DNA from: Golubevia sp. BC0850
Taxonomy: Eukaryota; Basidiomycota; Exobasidiomycetes; Golubeviales; Golubeviaceae
Length of the DNA: 64,000 bases
Direction of reading: 5' to 3'
NCBI GenBank assembly: GCA_012976225.1
Contig: JAAVVG010000006.1
Coordinates: forward strand, 1,027,221 to 1,091,220
Positions 23,109 to 33,882 of the stretch are shown piece by piece. The notes under the pieces were generated by a model, which searched no databases, was not told where the DNA came from, and saw nothing but the letters and a program-made list of their open reading frames with translations. The translations under genes were made by a program, and so were the position numbers. Position 1 is the first letter of the stretch, and the number at the start of each line of letters is the position of its first letter.

Positions 23109-25264
23109 CTAAAGTGGAGTCTTTTCAAAGGTCGTCACTTCAGTACCGTCTTGTAGTACCTCTGGTTTCGGAACGAGCTCGTACTTTCCGAGACGTGGTA
23201 GGAGCTTGGCCCAAACACTCCAGTACAGAGCTCCGGCAGACAGGATCCCAAGTGACACAGCTGGAGCCAAGGCGTACCAGATGTGTTTGTCTGAGGGAAT
23301 AGAAGGAGAGGAGAGTTCGTCAGAGCAGTCCATCACTCTTTTCGACCAACTGCAGCACTCACAGACAGCATCTTCGGCTCTCTTGGGAGGGATCCAAGGA
23401 GCAACAACCAAGAAGGCAGAGACGAAGGTGAAGAACACTGCCACTGGCATTGTTGCGTTGAAAGGAGAAGTCCAATCTCTGAGATAGCTTGGTCTCCATT
23501 TTGGTGGGAGGTAGACCAGGACCAGAGAGAGTCCCACGAAGAAGTTGACGACGTTTAATGGGTAGGAAGATAAGTTGAGGATGAAGTTGTAGCTATCTCC
23601 AGCAGGTGGAGCCAGAAGAATTATCAGCTGTGAAAAAAAAGTTGGACCAGGTCAGAATCGAAAAGAGATGAGGGAAGACTTCCAGATATATGAAGCTATT
23701 ACTCTACTCACAGTCACGAAGACGTGCCACCCGATACCAGCTAGAGGAGCGTTGAAAGGTCTGTTAGAGGCCAAAAACCTTGAAAATGGAACCAGACCTT
23801 CTCGTCCTAGCGCTTGATTGAGGCGACCTTGTGAGAAAATGACCGAGTAAACGTTGGCGACAGCTGAGAGAGCTACAAAGACAGACAGAGCACGAGCGGA
23901 TCTCTCCCCAAACATGTTTTTGAAGAAGAGAGCGGCAATAATTTGCTCCGAACCAAGAACTTCCTCCTTTGGTACGGCAGCGTAATAAGCGACCTGAACC
24001 AAAACATAGAGAACGGTGATCTGGATATAGGCATGAGAGAGAAAAAACAGAGAAGAGGGAGTCAGAGAATTTGAGAGAGAGGACAGAGTTCGGAGAGACA
24101 GGTCTTCGACAACTCACAGATAAGAGTGCTAGGGGACCACCTAATTTGATGGTTCGAAGTGGCCGACGGCATTCGCCGATGGCATAAAACAAGTTGGAGT
24201 ATCCAACGTAGGACCAACCAGCCTAGACGGAAGAGAGAGAGCGAAGGGGGGAGATAAGGAGAGGTCAGGGTCTGAAATCCAAATCAGATCTTAGAGATGG
24301 TAAAACTAACGTTGTATATGCAGTTACCGATACCATAGACGTCCGACCTGCTACCTTCGAAAGCGTTCGTGAAATTGTCTAGAGTTGGAGCTTTTGTATG
24401 ACCAGCAAGAGCTCCAAAGCCGGCAAAAACGATGAGAGCCAAGATGACAACCTTGAACATTCCCAGGCCGTTCTGGAACAGAAGGCCATATTTGAGGAAA
24501 CACCCATGCATGATGAGAGCGGAGAGTAGAATGGCGACTCCAATCGCTCGAGCTGCCCAGACGTTAGGTTCGCTCCCGCCACTTCGGATGAAGTATTGGC
24601 CAGCAGTGTAGGCGTTCCCTGCAGCTTGGCCAAGAAGAAGAGCTTGAGAAGCGTATATTGCCATGACCAAATGGCGAGGCTTTCGATAAGCGTATTGAAG
24701 GTAGTTCAACTCCCCGCCATTCTTTGGCAGACTACTTGCCCAACTTGCATAGCAAGCGAACCCAGCGAAGGCGATGATTCCACCGACAACCCAGTAGCTG
24801 AGGAGACGAGAGGTAATGGGTGCAGATGAGAGTGAGCGACAAAAGACAAGAGGCAAGAGGCAAGCTTTGCAGCAGGGACTTACATCAGACTCAATCCCAC
24901 AGAACCTGATTGAGACAGGAGCGTGCTAGTAGTTGCGAAGACTCCAGTTCCGACAATTCTATTGACCATGAGAAACTAGAAGAAAGGGGAGAGAGTTGGA
25001 TAGACCATGGAAGGAAATCAGCGCTGCCACCGTACCACGAGTCCTGCATACCGTCTCTTTCTTACTCACGACAGCAGAAACGAGACCAAGCTGTCTTCCT
25101 TGAGGAAGATCAGTGTGGTCAGGATCATCTTTGGACGCCTCTCGACTGTTCTCTACTCCTACCTCTGACTCTTGAACTGGAAGCTCAGGTGGCGAAAGGG
25201 AAAGGGAAGACGAACTGCCTTTGAGATCTGAGCTTGATCTAGCTGAAGTGACATTGGCTGTCAT
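23109..25264 (-). CDS. Mup1-type high-affinity methionine permease (APC superfamily)
   Basis: Seven exons in phase (25264-25070, 24975-24884, 24797-24311, 24222-24118, 24020-23712, 23627-23363, 23290-23109) encode 544 aa. A soluble, acidic, Ser-rich N-terminus of about 60 residues is followed by about 12 membrane spans. NRIVGTGVFATTSTLLSQSG is the unwound substrate-site helix 1 of LAT/APC transporters. LPKNGGELNYLQYAYRKP and SYVGYSNLFYAIGE match the Mup1 branch. Mup1 imports methionine, and other thiol or S-methyl compounds, at the plasma membrane. In yeast its cytosolic N-terminus is ubiquitinated for endocytosis, and a similar Lys/acidic N-terminus exists here. Its closest family is clear, but the exact substrate is inferred. 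Confidence 0.88.
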
Positions 25265-25961
25265 TTTCTGATAGTTTCAGAAAGAATAGGAATGGAGTTG
25301 AGAGGTGAAGATTGAGGGAAGGAGGGAAGGAAGTTTTTTTCCAAGGCTTGATTTTGTAGAGCTCTTCTCTGTGGCGTGCTTGATCACGCCACGTGGTTCT
25401 GCCACCAAGATCATCCCTCATTTTGAGGGTTCAAGAGTCAAGAAGGCTTGAAGACTGAAGCTAAAATATTGGTCTTGATGATCATGAGCTTCTCGTATTC
25501 GCAGAGCAGCTGCGCTATTGTAAGTCGAAATGCAAAAGAGATGCTTTTCCTATGGCTCTGACGTGCTCTCAGAGACTTCCGCTATCCCGTCATTTGGTTT
25601 CGTTTGAAAGATTTTTCACCTTCAACAGCTCAAAGCTGTTGCAATTCGTCGAAGAGGATCGAGGATGTCTTAGGATGCCTCTCTGAAGTGTCTGAGGTCT
25701 CGTGCTGGATCTGCAGTCTTTTCCCTTGATGAAGGTGAAATGCGTGATTCTAACAAAGGGATAAGGACACAGTTTAATCGAGAACTGATAAGCGCAAATT
25801 CTGTGGAGCGCCCGCCCAAATGAAAATGAGAAAAGACCTCGTTAGACCACAGTTCGTGAGATGGGCGGGTTGCCCTAAAGCGCAACTTCAAACAGAAGAG
25901 AAAGTAAATGAACTACTAGTGAGTAACAGAAATTTCAACCAACACATGGAAGCAAAGGTTT
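25265..25961. other. intergenic: permease promoter and 3' flank of the 7-TM gene
   Basis: No convincing coding sequence. Short imperfect inverted motifs occur near 25370-25400 (GGCGTG...CACGCC around TGATCA). These could be a regulatory palindrome but have no known partner here. Confidence 0.35.
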
Positions 25962-27696
25962 CTAGGTCGACTCTTGTGAAGGGAACACGATGACTCTGCT
26001 CTCTCTCTCCATCTCAGTGTGGACAAAGCCCCCAAATCCATCTGACTTTACTCTAGCACCATCAGTCATCGAAAAAGTTCTCTCAGTTCCATACTGTGAA
26101 ATTGATTTCACCGAACCATGGCTAGATTCAGGAGGGACCGCAGACGGAAAGGGACTTCTCCTTCCAAAACCTCTCAGCAACTCCAAAGAAGCTCTTGAGA
26201 ATTCTTTCCTTAAGTTCTGAGATCTTGAAGATGTAAGATGAAATGAATCTCCTGCTTTGGTCCATTGAAGTGGTTTGATAGTGGGACGAGCTGGTGTACG
26301 AGTTGAATTAAGGCTGCTAGTGGGTTCGCCACCGTCCCAGTTTGGAAGAGAACGACTGCAATGAGGACAGGACAAATGATCAGTGCTTGACAGAGGTGAA
26401 GGTAACTCTCAATATAAACACTCACGGAGTTGGAAAAGTGGCAATGGAAGCGTTCCGAAGGTGTGCTGGAGGTGGGAGTGGCTCAGAGATGGCTAGTGGA
26501 GGTTCGGCGTTGACTGGAGTTCTCCTCCGAGAAAAGATTCTACTCAAGGTAAATCTAGGCTGGCCAGAGCGAATATCCGAGTTCGGGGTATCAGCGTTGC
26601 TGAGTGCATAAGCAGGAGTGTCTTCGCACAGCTTCTCATCTTGATTGGCTCCTTCATTCTCCTTCCAAGATTGACCCTTCGCCAACAGATTGTTTCCACC
26701 AAAGCTTTCAGATAGCGTTCTGACTATCTCCACTCTCGGAGAGGAACCCCTAAACCTCTCTCTGGTATTCGAACTCGAGGACGGGATGAATAAATGATCG
26801 TCCATCAGTTTGCTGGCGACGAAGAAGTTGAAGACCAAAGACAGACCCATTATTTCGACTCTTTTCAAAGAGTCTTTAGAATCGAAGTAGATGGCTAAGA
26901 AGAATGAAAGATTCAAGATGTTGGAGCTAACCAAAAGGATGGAAGGCTTTGATTTGGAAGAGGCTGAGGCTGATTTGTGAAGAAGTGAGACGAAGACTAT
27001 AGAAGAAACGAATTGAAGAATGAAGGGAACGAAGTACCAAGATGGAGGATCTTGAAGCTGACATACACCCCGAGGTCCAGAACCGTCACTGAATTTCACG
27101 AAATGAGTTGAGAGAATCATCGTCGCTAAGTGGGTTGCCAAGGTGGCAACACAGAAGAAGACGACGACGCCCTTGAGATGGCTCTTCCTCAAGTTCCATC
27201 TTGCTGCTATAGAAACATAAGTGGCTAAGCACTGTATAGGTGGAGGGTTAGATTAGAGCTGCAAATTTAAATTTGAAGGGGCAAAGAAGACGTTGGCAAT
27301 CCAACTCACGAGTAAGATCCAACACAAGAGCTGTCCTACGTAGATGTAAGGTAGTAAAAGTGTGCACCTAGCCACATTGGACTCAAAGACATAGAATGCT
27401 CCAGGGATGACACCAGCAGAGACCGAAAGAACAAGCTGAGGATTTCGAAAAGGAATGATCAGCTTTGCCTTGACCACCTCTCAGTTCCAAGTGAAACTCA
27501 CAGCTATTTTGACGCCTAAGCCTAAACGATTCAACTTCTCTTCCTTAAAGCCCGTAATCAGCCATGAAGTTAAAGCTAAGGAAAGAGATAGCGCTTCTGA
27601 AAGCGCGAGTCCACACGCCAATAGCCAGATTTGGGAGAAGGATTCTGCAGATGATTTGACGAGAGCGAGATGCTGAGGTTGTATTGTTCCAGCCAT
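25962..27696 (-). CDS. predicted seven-transmembrane protein, function unknown
   Basis: Four exons in phase (27696-27502, 27477-27310, 27231-26426, 26355-25962) encode 520 aa. Seven hydrophobic segments can be counted: about residues 18-45, 70-90, 100-130, 140-160, 180-200, 215-235 and 245-265. They are followed by a cytosolic-type tail of about 240 residues rich in Ser, Arg and Pro. The short N-terminus, seven spans and long phosphorylatable tail resemble fungal receptor-like proteins, but I see no diagnostic motif of pheromone, cAMP or Rta-type receptors. The first intron is only 24 nt in the model that keeps all coding residues. It starts 362 bp from a divergent wax-synthase-like gene, so the two may share a promoter. 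Confidence 0.7.
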
Positions 27697-28058
27697 GGTG
27701 TTCAAAGAGGTTTGTTGGTAGTGAGGATCAAATGGGAGAATGGAACCAACGAGGAAGTCTTAAAGAAGTTTCTGGTTGTTAGGGGCCTCGCAGGTTGTCA
27801 TGGCGAGACGGCCAGAGAGCCACCGAGAATTTCAATTCCAGGGACAAGTTCGAGGTCCTGATTGCACCTTTCAACTACCCAGGAGGCTTTCACTTTTAAA
27901 CTGGAAGGGTGATCACCTGGCCGAGGCGAACGATGCCTTTGGGTCTTGGGAGAAAGAAGAATTTTCTCTCGACTCAGTACTCAGTCGACTCAATCTTCTC
28001 TCATTCTGCCTTCCAAGCAAAGACATCGATATAGGTCATCCATCCTTTGAATCAGGTT
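27697..28058. other. divergent promoter region of the 7-TM and wax-synthase-like genes
   Basis: Contains an open plus-strand frame (27776-28321) that overlaps the next gene out of frame and looks like a shadow. No TATA box or repeat was recognised. Confidence 0.35.
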
Positions 28059-29793
28059 ATGAGGTTTCTTCCATCTATAGAATCTCGTTCTCTCTCCACT
28101 CCGCTGCAACTTCTTCTCCCCCACTTTCTCCTCTTAATCTACCTAACCTTCCCTTCCATCCCTCAACTACTATCCCGGCTCCCCTTCAACTCAGGCAAGA
28201 TACTCTTTGGCTCAATTCTAGTAGTCGGTCATTCGATAAACTTCCACATCTTCACCACGATTGGAGGCCCACCCATCGCGGACTTTGGAAGTGCAAGTAT
28301 TTCGTGGTATCATGCAGCTAAAGCATGGAGCTTAGTGGTACTAGAAAATCCTCATGAAGATGCTAGAAGGATCGTCGTTGGGGGAGAAACAAGGAAAGAG
28401 AGGACCGGAGAAGAGAAGATGAATAAATCGAAGAACGAAGAGAAACGAGAGGAAGAATCATCAAGAGATCACGGACTTTCTCCTCTAGAGACCCAAGAAA
28501 GCGATTCTAAAAGGTTGGTAGAGCCGAAATCAACTATTTCAAGTACCTCTAGTCAAACGAAGAGATTGAGATTGGGAGAACAGCTCGAACCTCCATCAAA
28601 AACTTTCGACCTTTTCAATCGCTTCAAATGGTCTTGCGATTTAATGATGACGATGAGAGGGTTCAATTTCTCTTTTGGTCAGTCGCATCTCCGAGATCTA
28701 TTAGAGAAATCGAGGGTAGATTTCAACCCATACGGAAAGGATGAGAGATCACATTGGTTGAGGCTGGAATTGAAGAGAATGCTAGTAGAGATCTTGTTGA
28801 TGGACGTGATTAACTGCTACATGCAAAGTAGAGAAGTTTTCAAACCTCTTTGGTTTGTAGAAGCTAATGCAAGTGAGTTCGAAGAGGAGCGAATCCTGAG
28901 AGAGAGAGAGAGGGGGGTCCACCTCAGTCCTTCACTGATAGAATCCTCTCTCGCCTTAATCTCTCAATCTTTTCCAGATATGGTTCTTCCTCCAAGCTTC
29001 ATCCAATCATCTCATTTCCCATACAACGTTCTAAATATCCTTTCAGCCTCCTCAATCTCTTACCTCTCCCTCTCAATCATCTACAGACTCCTCTCAATCT
29101 CTCTTGTGGCAATTCATCTTTCTCGACCAGAAAGCTGGTATCCACTCTTCGGAAGTATTTCGAACGCATACAGTCTAAGGGATTTCTGGAATGGGAGCAT
29201 GGTGTGGCATGGGTGTTTCAGAGCAGTCTTTCTCAAGATCTCAAGATGGATTATGAGCTTTAGGTTCCGAGAAGAAGGATCTGCTTCCAGCATGGATAGT
29301 TTCAAAGAGACATCTCAACTTGGTCATTCTGCTTCAACAAGTCAAGAGAAGAGACCGAAATCCAAAGTCCAACAATTCATTCGAATCCAAATTATCTTTT
29401 TGCTGTCTGCTTTCCTTCACATGACAGGAACTTTCAGTATGAATCGAAGTTGGAAAGGATCTCTGATGTTTTTCGGAATTCAGCCTTTGGGAATATGGGT
29501 CGAGGAAGGGTTGAGAAGGAAAGGGTGCTTTGATCAGAAGTTCTGGGGTTACGTTTGGGTTGTCTCTTGGTGTAAGTTCAGTGCCCTCTCTATATGATTC
29601 GAGATTCCACAATACAAGTGCATTTACCAATACTCATCTTTTTGCCTTTGGCGCGTTACTCCAAACAGTCTATCTCACATCGCCCTTCTACTTTAACGAC
29701 TTGATCGACTGCGGTTTCTGGGAAATCGACATGCTCCCAGCTCCTTTCAGTCCAACCCGGTTCCTTCTAAACCTCAATAAAAGAACCATCTGA
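28059..29793 (+). CDS. wax-synthase-domain membrane acyltransferase (MBOAT-like)
   Basis: Exon 1 (28059-29569) and exon 2 (29619-29793) join across a 49-nt intron to give 561 aa. Hydrophobic spans lie at the N-terminus (LQLLLPHFLLLIYLTF and following) and through the second half. The family signature is YSLRDFWNGSMVWHGCFRAVF, matching the RDFW..WH motif of fungal and plant wax synthases and related O-acyltransferases. The His is the presumed catalytic residue. Another conserved patch is MMTMRGFNFSFGQ. A charged Lys/Glu-rich insertion (about residues 105-175) sits between the early spans and the catalytic part. Fungal relatives transfer acyl groups in secondary metabolism or to alcohols at the ER. 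The acceptor is unknown. The C-terminal exon, with DLIDCGFWEIDMLPAPFSP, resembles the end of such proteins. Confidence 0.75.
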
Positions 29794-30468
29794 TCTGAAG
29801 TACATATAGTCAGGTTTGCCTTTCGATTTGTACTTTGCCTTTCCACGATCCTTTTTCTCAATCATTCCACCTTGCATGCTAGATTATCAGTAAACCCTGA
29901 CAAAGACTTTCTGAAATATCTACGATTCATCAGCACTTGTCAATTGCTCACCTGAATTGGTCTTCCCGCTTCCTTCTATTCAACAAGGGAAATGCGAAAG
30001 GAAGCAGCGAGTGAGAGTCAATGAAAGTCGATTAAGCAGCAGCTTGAATTATGATGAATCGAAACAGAAGTAGTACAAGATTGAAAGATGAGACTTGCGG
30101 ACAGTATTGAACGTAGCGAAAGAGTGAAAAAGAAGCGTGTAAAAGGTAGGGACAAAATAAACTTGAAAGATTCAGGATCTGATTTGAAGTTCTCATTTCT
30201 TGTGCTATGCTCTAGGGAATTGAGGATTTGGAAGGTTGAAAAATAGAACATTTGATGAAAGTGAAAGACAGCATTGACTTAATTTGAGGAACGACGGGAT
30301 TGCAGAGCTTGAGTTGAATTTCATCAGAGGTGTTTTTGAAACTCGATCGAAGAAGTTGGAGATGTAACTGGAAGTGAAAGTTGACTCTAGAAGGTCTTGA
30401 AGTGAAAATGAAAATTGAGAATGTTTCTAGATTGAAGTGATTTTGATTTGAGAACGCTGCTCTTTCCT
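29794..30468. other. intergenic region between convergent genes
   Basis: 3' flanks only. The one minus-strand frame (30018-30251) has no domain. Nothing else is seen. Confidence 0.4.
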
Positions 30469-32520
30469 CTAAGGTCTAGAACTAGACCCCTCATTATCTC
30501 TCCCATGAAATCCAACATCCCATTCGATTTCCCGATCTTCATCATCCTCTAACTTAACTCCATCGACTTTCCTTTTCTTTCCCTTCTCAAATGAACTCCC
30601 ACTTCCAACAGCTCGATTCTCATCCATCCCCTCCTCACTTCCTCTACTTCTAGCTCTTTCCTTTCCTTTCCCCTTCCCTTTCCCACTTTTCTCCGATTTC
30701 TTCCTTTCCTCATCTTCCTTTCTCCTCCTCTCCTCCTCAATTCTAACTTGAGGGTCCTTAGGTTTCCCAATCTTAAATTTCAATCCTCTAACTTTACTTC
30801 CAACCTCTTTGTTTTGAATGTTGAATCCATTGAGAATAGGAGTTCTACAAACAGGACAAGGACCACTTAAAGGATCTGGATAATCTCTTTCTTGGCCTCC
30901 TCCATTCCCATTCGTATTGGCATTCCTATTTCCAATTGCTTGAGGATTTGGAGGTTGAGGTAAACGAGCAGGTACAGCTACGTTTGGTTGAGCAGCTGCA
31001 ACTGGAGCTCTACCATTTCGAGATCTCATAGAATTTATTAAACCTTGAGGTTGACCTTGAGGATTAGAATTTGGATTCGGTTCAACCGCAACAGGATAAC
31101 CATCAGGTAAACGTGCTGGAGCTCTTTGAGGAATCTGTTGAGCTGGCCAATGAGGATGTGGTATGATTCCATTTCCGCCTTGATTTCCATTTCCATTGCC
31201 ATCGGCATTGCCTCTTGCTTGACCCTGTCCGAATCTGATCAATTCAATTCCATCATCTTCTTCATCTTCAGGATCAGGAGAAGGTCTAACGTGCATCTCT
31301 CCATTTACAATCTCCCTGAGATTCCCAATTGGACCAACATTATTGAGTAAGGCTGGAAAATTAGCAGCCTGTCTTAATCCTAAAGCAGGAGCTCTACTAA
31401 CTGCATATGCTCTTAAAGCACTAAATAAACAACCTCCGCAGAAAACATGTCCACAAGGAGTTGTGACAGCTGGGTTTGGAGGAGAGAAACAAATAGGACA
31501 GGAATAGGTTGATAACAATTGATGATGGATTTCTGGTGGGACTTTTCCTTTTCCTGTAGAGTTGGAGTTGGAGTTGGAAGTAGGAATTGAAACTTTAGGT
31601 TTTGAAGAAGAAGAAGGGCTTGAAAAGATAGGGATTGAACTCCCAGAAGAGTTACGATTGGAAGTTGAAAGCTGTGGCTGAATTCTTGAACCACTTGAGT
31701 TCCCGAGTAACTCATCTTCATCCTCTGAAACTTCTGCTTGTCTCAAAGGGTAACGTTGTAGAGGTGGAGAAGGTAAGAATGATGGAGGTCGAGAAGCTAA
31801 AGTAGATGGACGTGGAGCAGAGTTAACAGGAGGTGGAATGACATGAACTGAATCATCTCCTTCTTCATCTTCAGCGACTGAAAGCAATTCATCTTCTTCA
31901 TCTTCTGTCACTGAATCTTCTTGATCTACTACCTCTATGTTGTTTGGCCCACTCCCACTCCCACTTGCAACTGCATTGCTTGGACCAGCTAATCCTACTG
32001 AACTCCTACTAGTCCCTCTTATTCTATCACTCAACCTTCTAGGTCGACTTGATTCGATTTGAATGTCACCTTGAGATTCATCTTGGATTTCTATTGGACT
32101 ATCCCTTGCACCTCCATTCGACTGATGAGCATCTGAATCTATCATGACCACTCTTCTATACCCTCCTCCTCCTCCTCCTTCACCTGTTGCTACTAGTCCA
32201 CCTGTTGAGGCTCTTGTACGACGAGTTGATGATGAAGTTGAAGGTTGTGGAACTGGAGTGGCTGAAGAAGAAGAAGCAGGTGTTCTACGATTGCCATTCA
32301 ATGGGATTATGTTCATGTTCATGCTGCTGGATTGATTCAAATTCCTGCTTGATGATCTTGATCTTACTCTCGTTCCACTGGCAGTTGCCAGATTTCTTCC
32401 AACTGGAAGGCAAAGTCCAGAAAGTGTTAACTCTTCTGGCATTCGAATGAGGTGAGCTGTGTGAGGGTCCAGAGAGACAACTGTGCTTCCATTCCTTCCA
32501 GCAGCCACGCATGTACTCAT
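30469..32520 (-). CDS. RING-finger E3 ligase resembling SUMO-targeted ubiquitin ligase (Slx8/RNF4 type)
   Basis: An intronless 683-aa frame from the ATG at 32520. Several hydrophobic-acidic motifs of the SUMO-interacting type are seen in the first third: RRVVMIDSD, SPIEIQDES and NNIEVVDQEDS. The RING begins near residue 340 with SCPICFSPPNPAVTTPCGHV and FCGGCLFSALRAYA. Its last cysteine pair, GPCPVCRTPI, comes only near residue 553. The roughly 170 residues between are Asn/Gly/Pro-rich and probably loop out. The tail is strongly basic (GKGKGKGKERARSR) with KKRKVDG, a likely nuclear signal. STUbLs ubiquitinate poly-SUMOylated nuclear proteins in DNA repair. The SIM cluster plus RING at the C-terminal side supports that reading, but a different nuclear RING ligase is possible. 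Confidence 0.72.
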   Translation of the reverse strand: MSTCVAAGRNGSTVVSLDPHTAHLIRMPEELTLSGLCLPVGRNLATASGTRVRSRSSSRNLNQSSSMNMNIIPLNGNRRTPASSSSATPVPQPSTSSSTRRTRASTGGLVATGEGGGGGGYRRVVMIDSDAHQSNGGARDSPIEIQDESQGDIQIESSRPRRLSDRIRGTSRSSVGLAGPSNAVASGSGSGPNNIEVVDQEDSVTEDEEDELLSVAEDEEGDDSVHVIPPPVNSAPRPSTLASRPPSFLPSPPLQRYPLRQAEVSEDEDELLGNSSGSRIQPQLSTSNRNSSGSSIPIFSSPSSSSKPKVSIPTSNSNSNSTGKGKVPPEIHHQLLSTYSCPICFSPPNPAVTTPCGHVFCGGCLFSALRAYAVSRAPALGLRQAANFPALLNNVGPIGNLREIVNGEMHVRPSPDPEDEEDDGIELIRFGQGQARGNADGNGNGNQGGNGIIPHPHWPAQQIPQRAPARLPDGYPVAVEPNPNSNPQGQPQGLINSMRSRNGRAPVAAAQPNVAVPARLPQPPNPQAIGNRNANTNGNGGGQERDYPDPLSGPCPVCRTPILNGFNIQNKEVGSKVRGLKFKIGKPKDPQVRIEEERRRKEDEERKKSEKSGKGKGKGKERARSRGSEEGMDENRAVGSGSSFEKGKKRKVDGVKLEDDEDREIEWDVGFHGRDNEGSSSRP

Positions 32521-32590
32521 CTCATCTTTGATTCAATTCTATTATTTCGATTAGCAACCCAAGTCACTTCTTAATCTATCTCAACTTTCA

Positions 32591-33882
32591 ATGTCAAAAA
32601 GAAGTAGAAACGAAGAAACTCCATCCATTTCCAATTCCACTTCCACTTCAGCTTCATTCCAACAGCAATCAGCTGGAGCTCCTCCCATCTTCAATCCACC
32701 CACAACTGCTAACTCTGTTTCAAGAGGAAAGAAACCTTTCAATCCCAAAGATGGTGGCTTCAAGGATGATAGTAAGTATCGAACAAGCCAGACTTGCATC
32801 AGCTGAGCCGATTTCTGATCATGGAGGTGATGAGATGAGGTGACAGGATAGCCTGCATGGGATGGAAGGGGAGCTTGCTTGACTGAGAGAAGATATGGAG
32901 ATTGAGAACGGTCTGAGCAGGAAGTCGAGATTGGGAATCGAGAGACTTGGGAGGGCAAGGTTAGCTTGAGAGTCATCATCAGAGCAGTCAGCTTGACTTC
33001 AGAAGGTAGGAAGGAACTGAAACTGGGAGTGTCGAAGGGCGTTTATATCTCGTTGTAGTTTTCACGCTCGAGTAAGATCCTCTAGGATAGAGCACTCCCA
33101 TCTTAGAGGACGCCTTTACCAGAGGAAGGCGCTCGAAGAGGCAGGAGCACCCTATTACGAAGCTAATTGTGATTTCAGAGGAGAAATTTGGGTTTGCATT
33201 GAAGAAAACAACAATCTCTCGAGCTCAGAGGGGAGAGGAGGGAAGAGGTTGTACAGGAAGCTCGAGTCAGGAAGTACAACTCTCATTCTCAAGACCTCAG
33301 AATTAGGAAGCAAAGCTTTAGCTACCGCTTGCCCCGTTCCCTTCAATTCGTCGCTAACTTATCTGCTAGTCTCTCTTTCCAGTCACTCGTCTAATGGCAG
33401 CCTTCGGAGACACTTCCCCACCCCTCTCCTCCTCGGTCTCAATCCTAGAAGAAATCACCTTAGACTACTTAACAGACCTTATCCATCGTTCTCGACCCTC
33501 ACCTTACACTCTCCCGATTTCAACTTCCAAATTCAATCCTTCGCATCCCTTGAACCATCTCATAGACGAGAGTACAGGTTTAGAAATCGGACCTTCAAAT
33601 CTAAATGCACCAACAGGAAGAAGTGGATATGCCTATCCTAGTAGAGCTAAGATTAGTGTGGATGACATCAGAAGAGCTTTGAGGAAGGAGGGAGAAGGTG
33701 CTAGGGTCGTTAAACGTAAGAGAGAGGAGGATGGAGTGGAGGAAGAAGCGGTTCTGAATCGTAGATTGGAGAGATTGGAAGAAATCCTTTATTTACAGAA
33801 AATGCTCGCTGAGGCTCAGAAGGGAACTAGTAATGATATTAGTGATTTGTTTGCGGTGGGGAATAGTAAGGATGATAAATGA
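32591..33882 (+). CDS. TAF13: TFIID subunit TAF13, histone-fold protein
   Basis: Exon 1 (32591-32771) and exon 2 (33383-33882) are in phase and encode 226 aa. The junction creates GGFKDDITRLMAAFGD. With SSVSILEEITLDYLTDLIHR this aligns to the TAF13 histone fold (F.K.LR.MMYGFGD, then V.ILEDIV.EYI...). After an insertion of about 50 residues, RAKISVDDIRRALRKE and LERLEEILYLQKMLAEAQK match its last helices (VEDF.F.IRKD, then R..ELL.MNE.L..ARK). TAF13 pairs with TAF11 inside TFIID, which recruits RNA polymerase II to promoters. The N-terminus is a Ser/Thr-rich extension. The intron is 611 nt, among the longest in the window, and I see no second gene in it. Confidence 0.85.

Noticed and set aside
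25370-25400. Palindrome GGCGTG..TTGATCA..CACGCC as a mobile-element end
   Set aside because: Isolated, no flanking target duplication and no transposase frame in the 700-bp gap.
27776-28321. 181-codon plus-strand frame at the start of the wax-synthase-like gene
   Set aside because: It overlaps the membrane-protein frame in another phase. The latter carries the family motifs and hydrophobic spans.
32772-33382. Box C/D snoRNA inside the long TAF13 intron (GTGATGA near 32827 and CTGA about 60 nt later)
   Set aside because: No terminal stem pairs across the boxes, and both motifs are common by chance.
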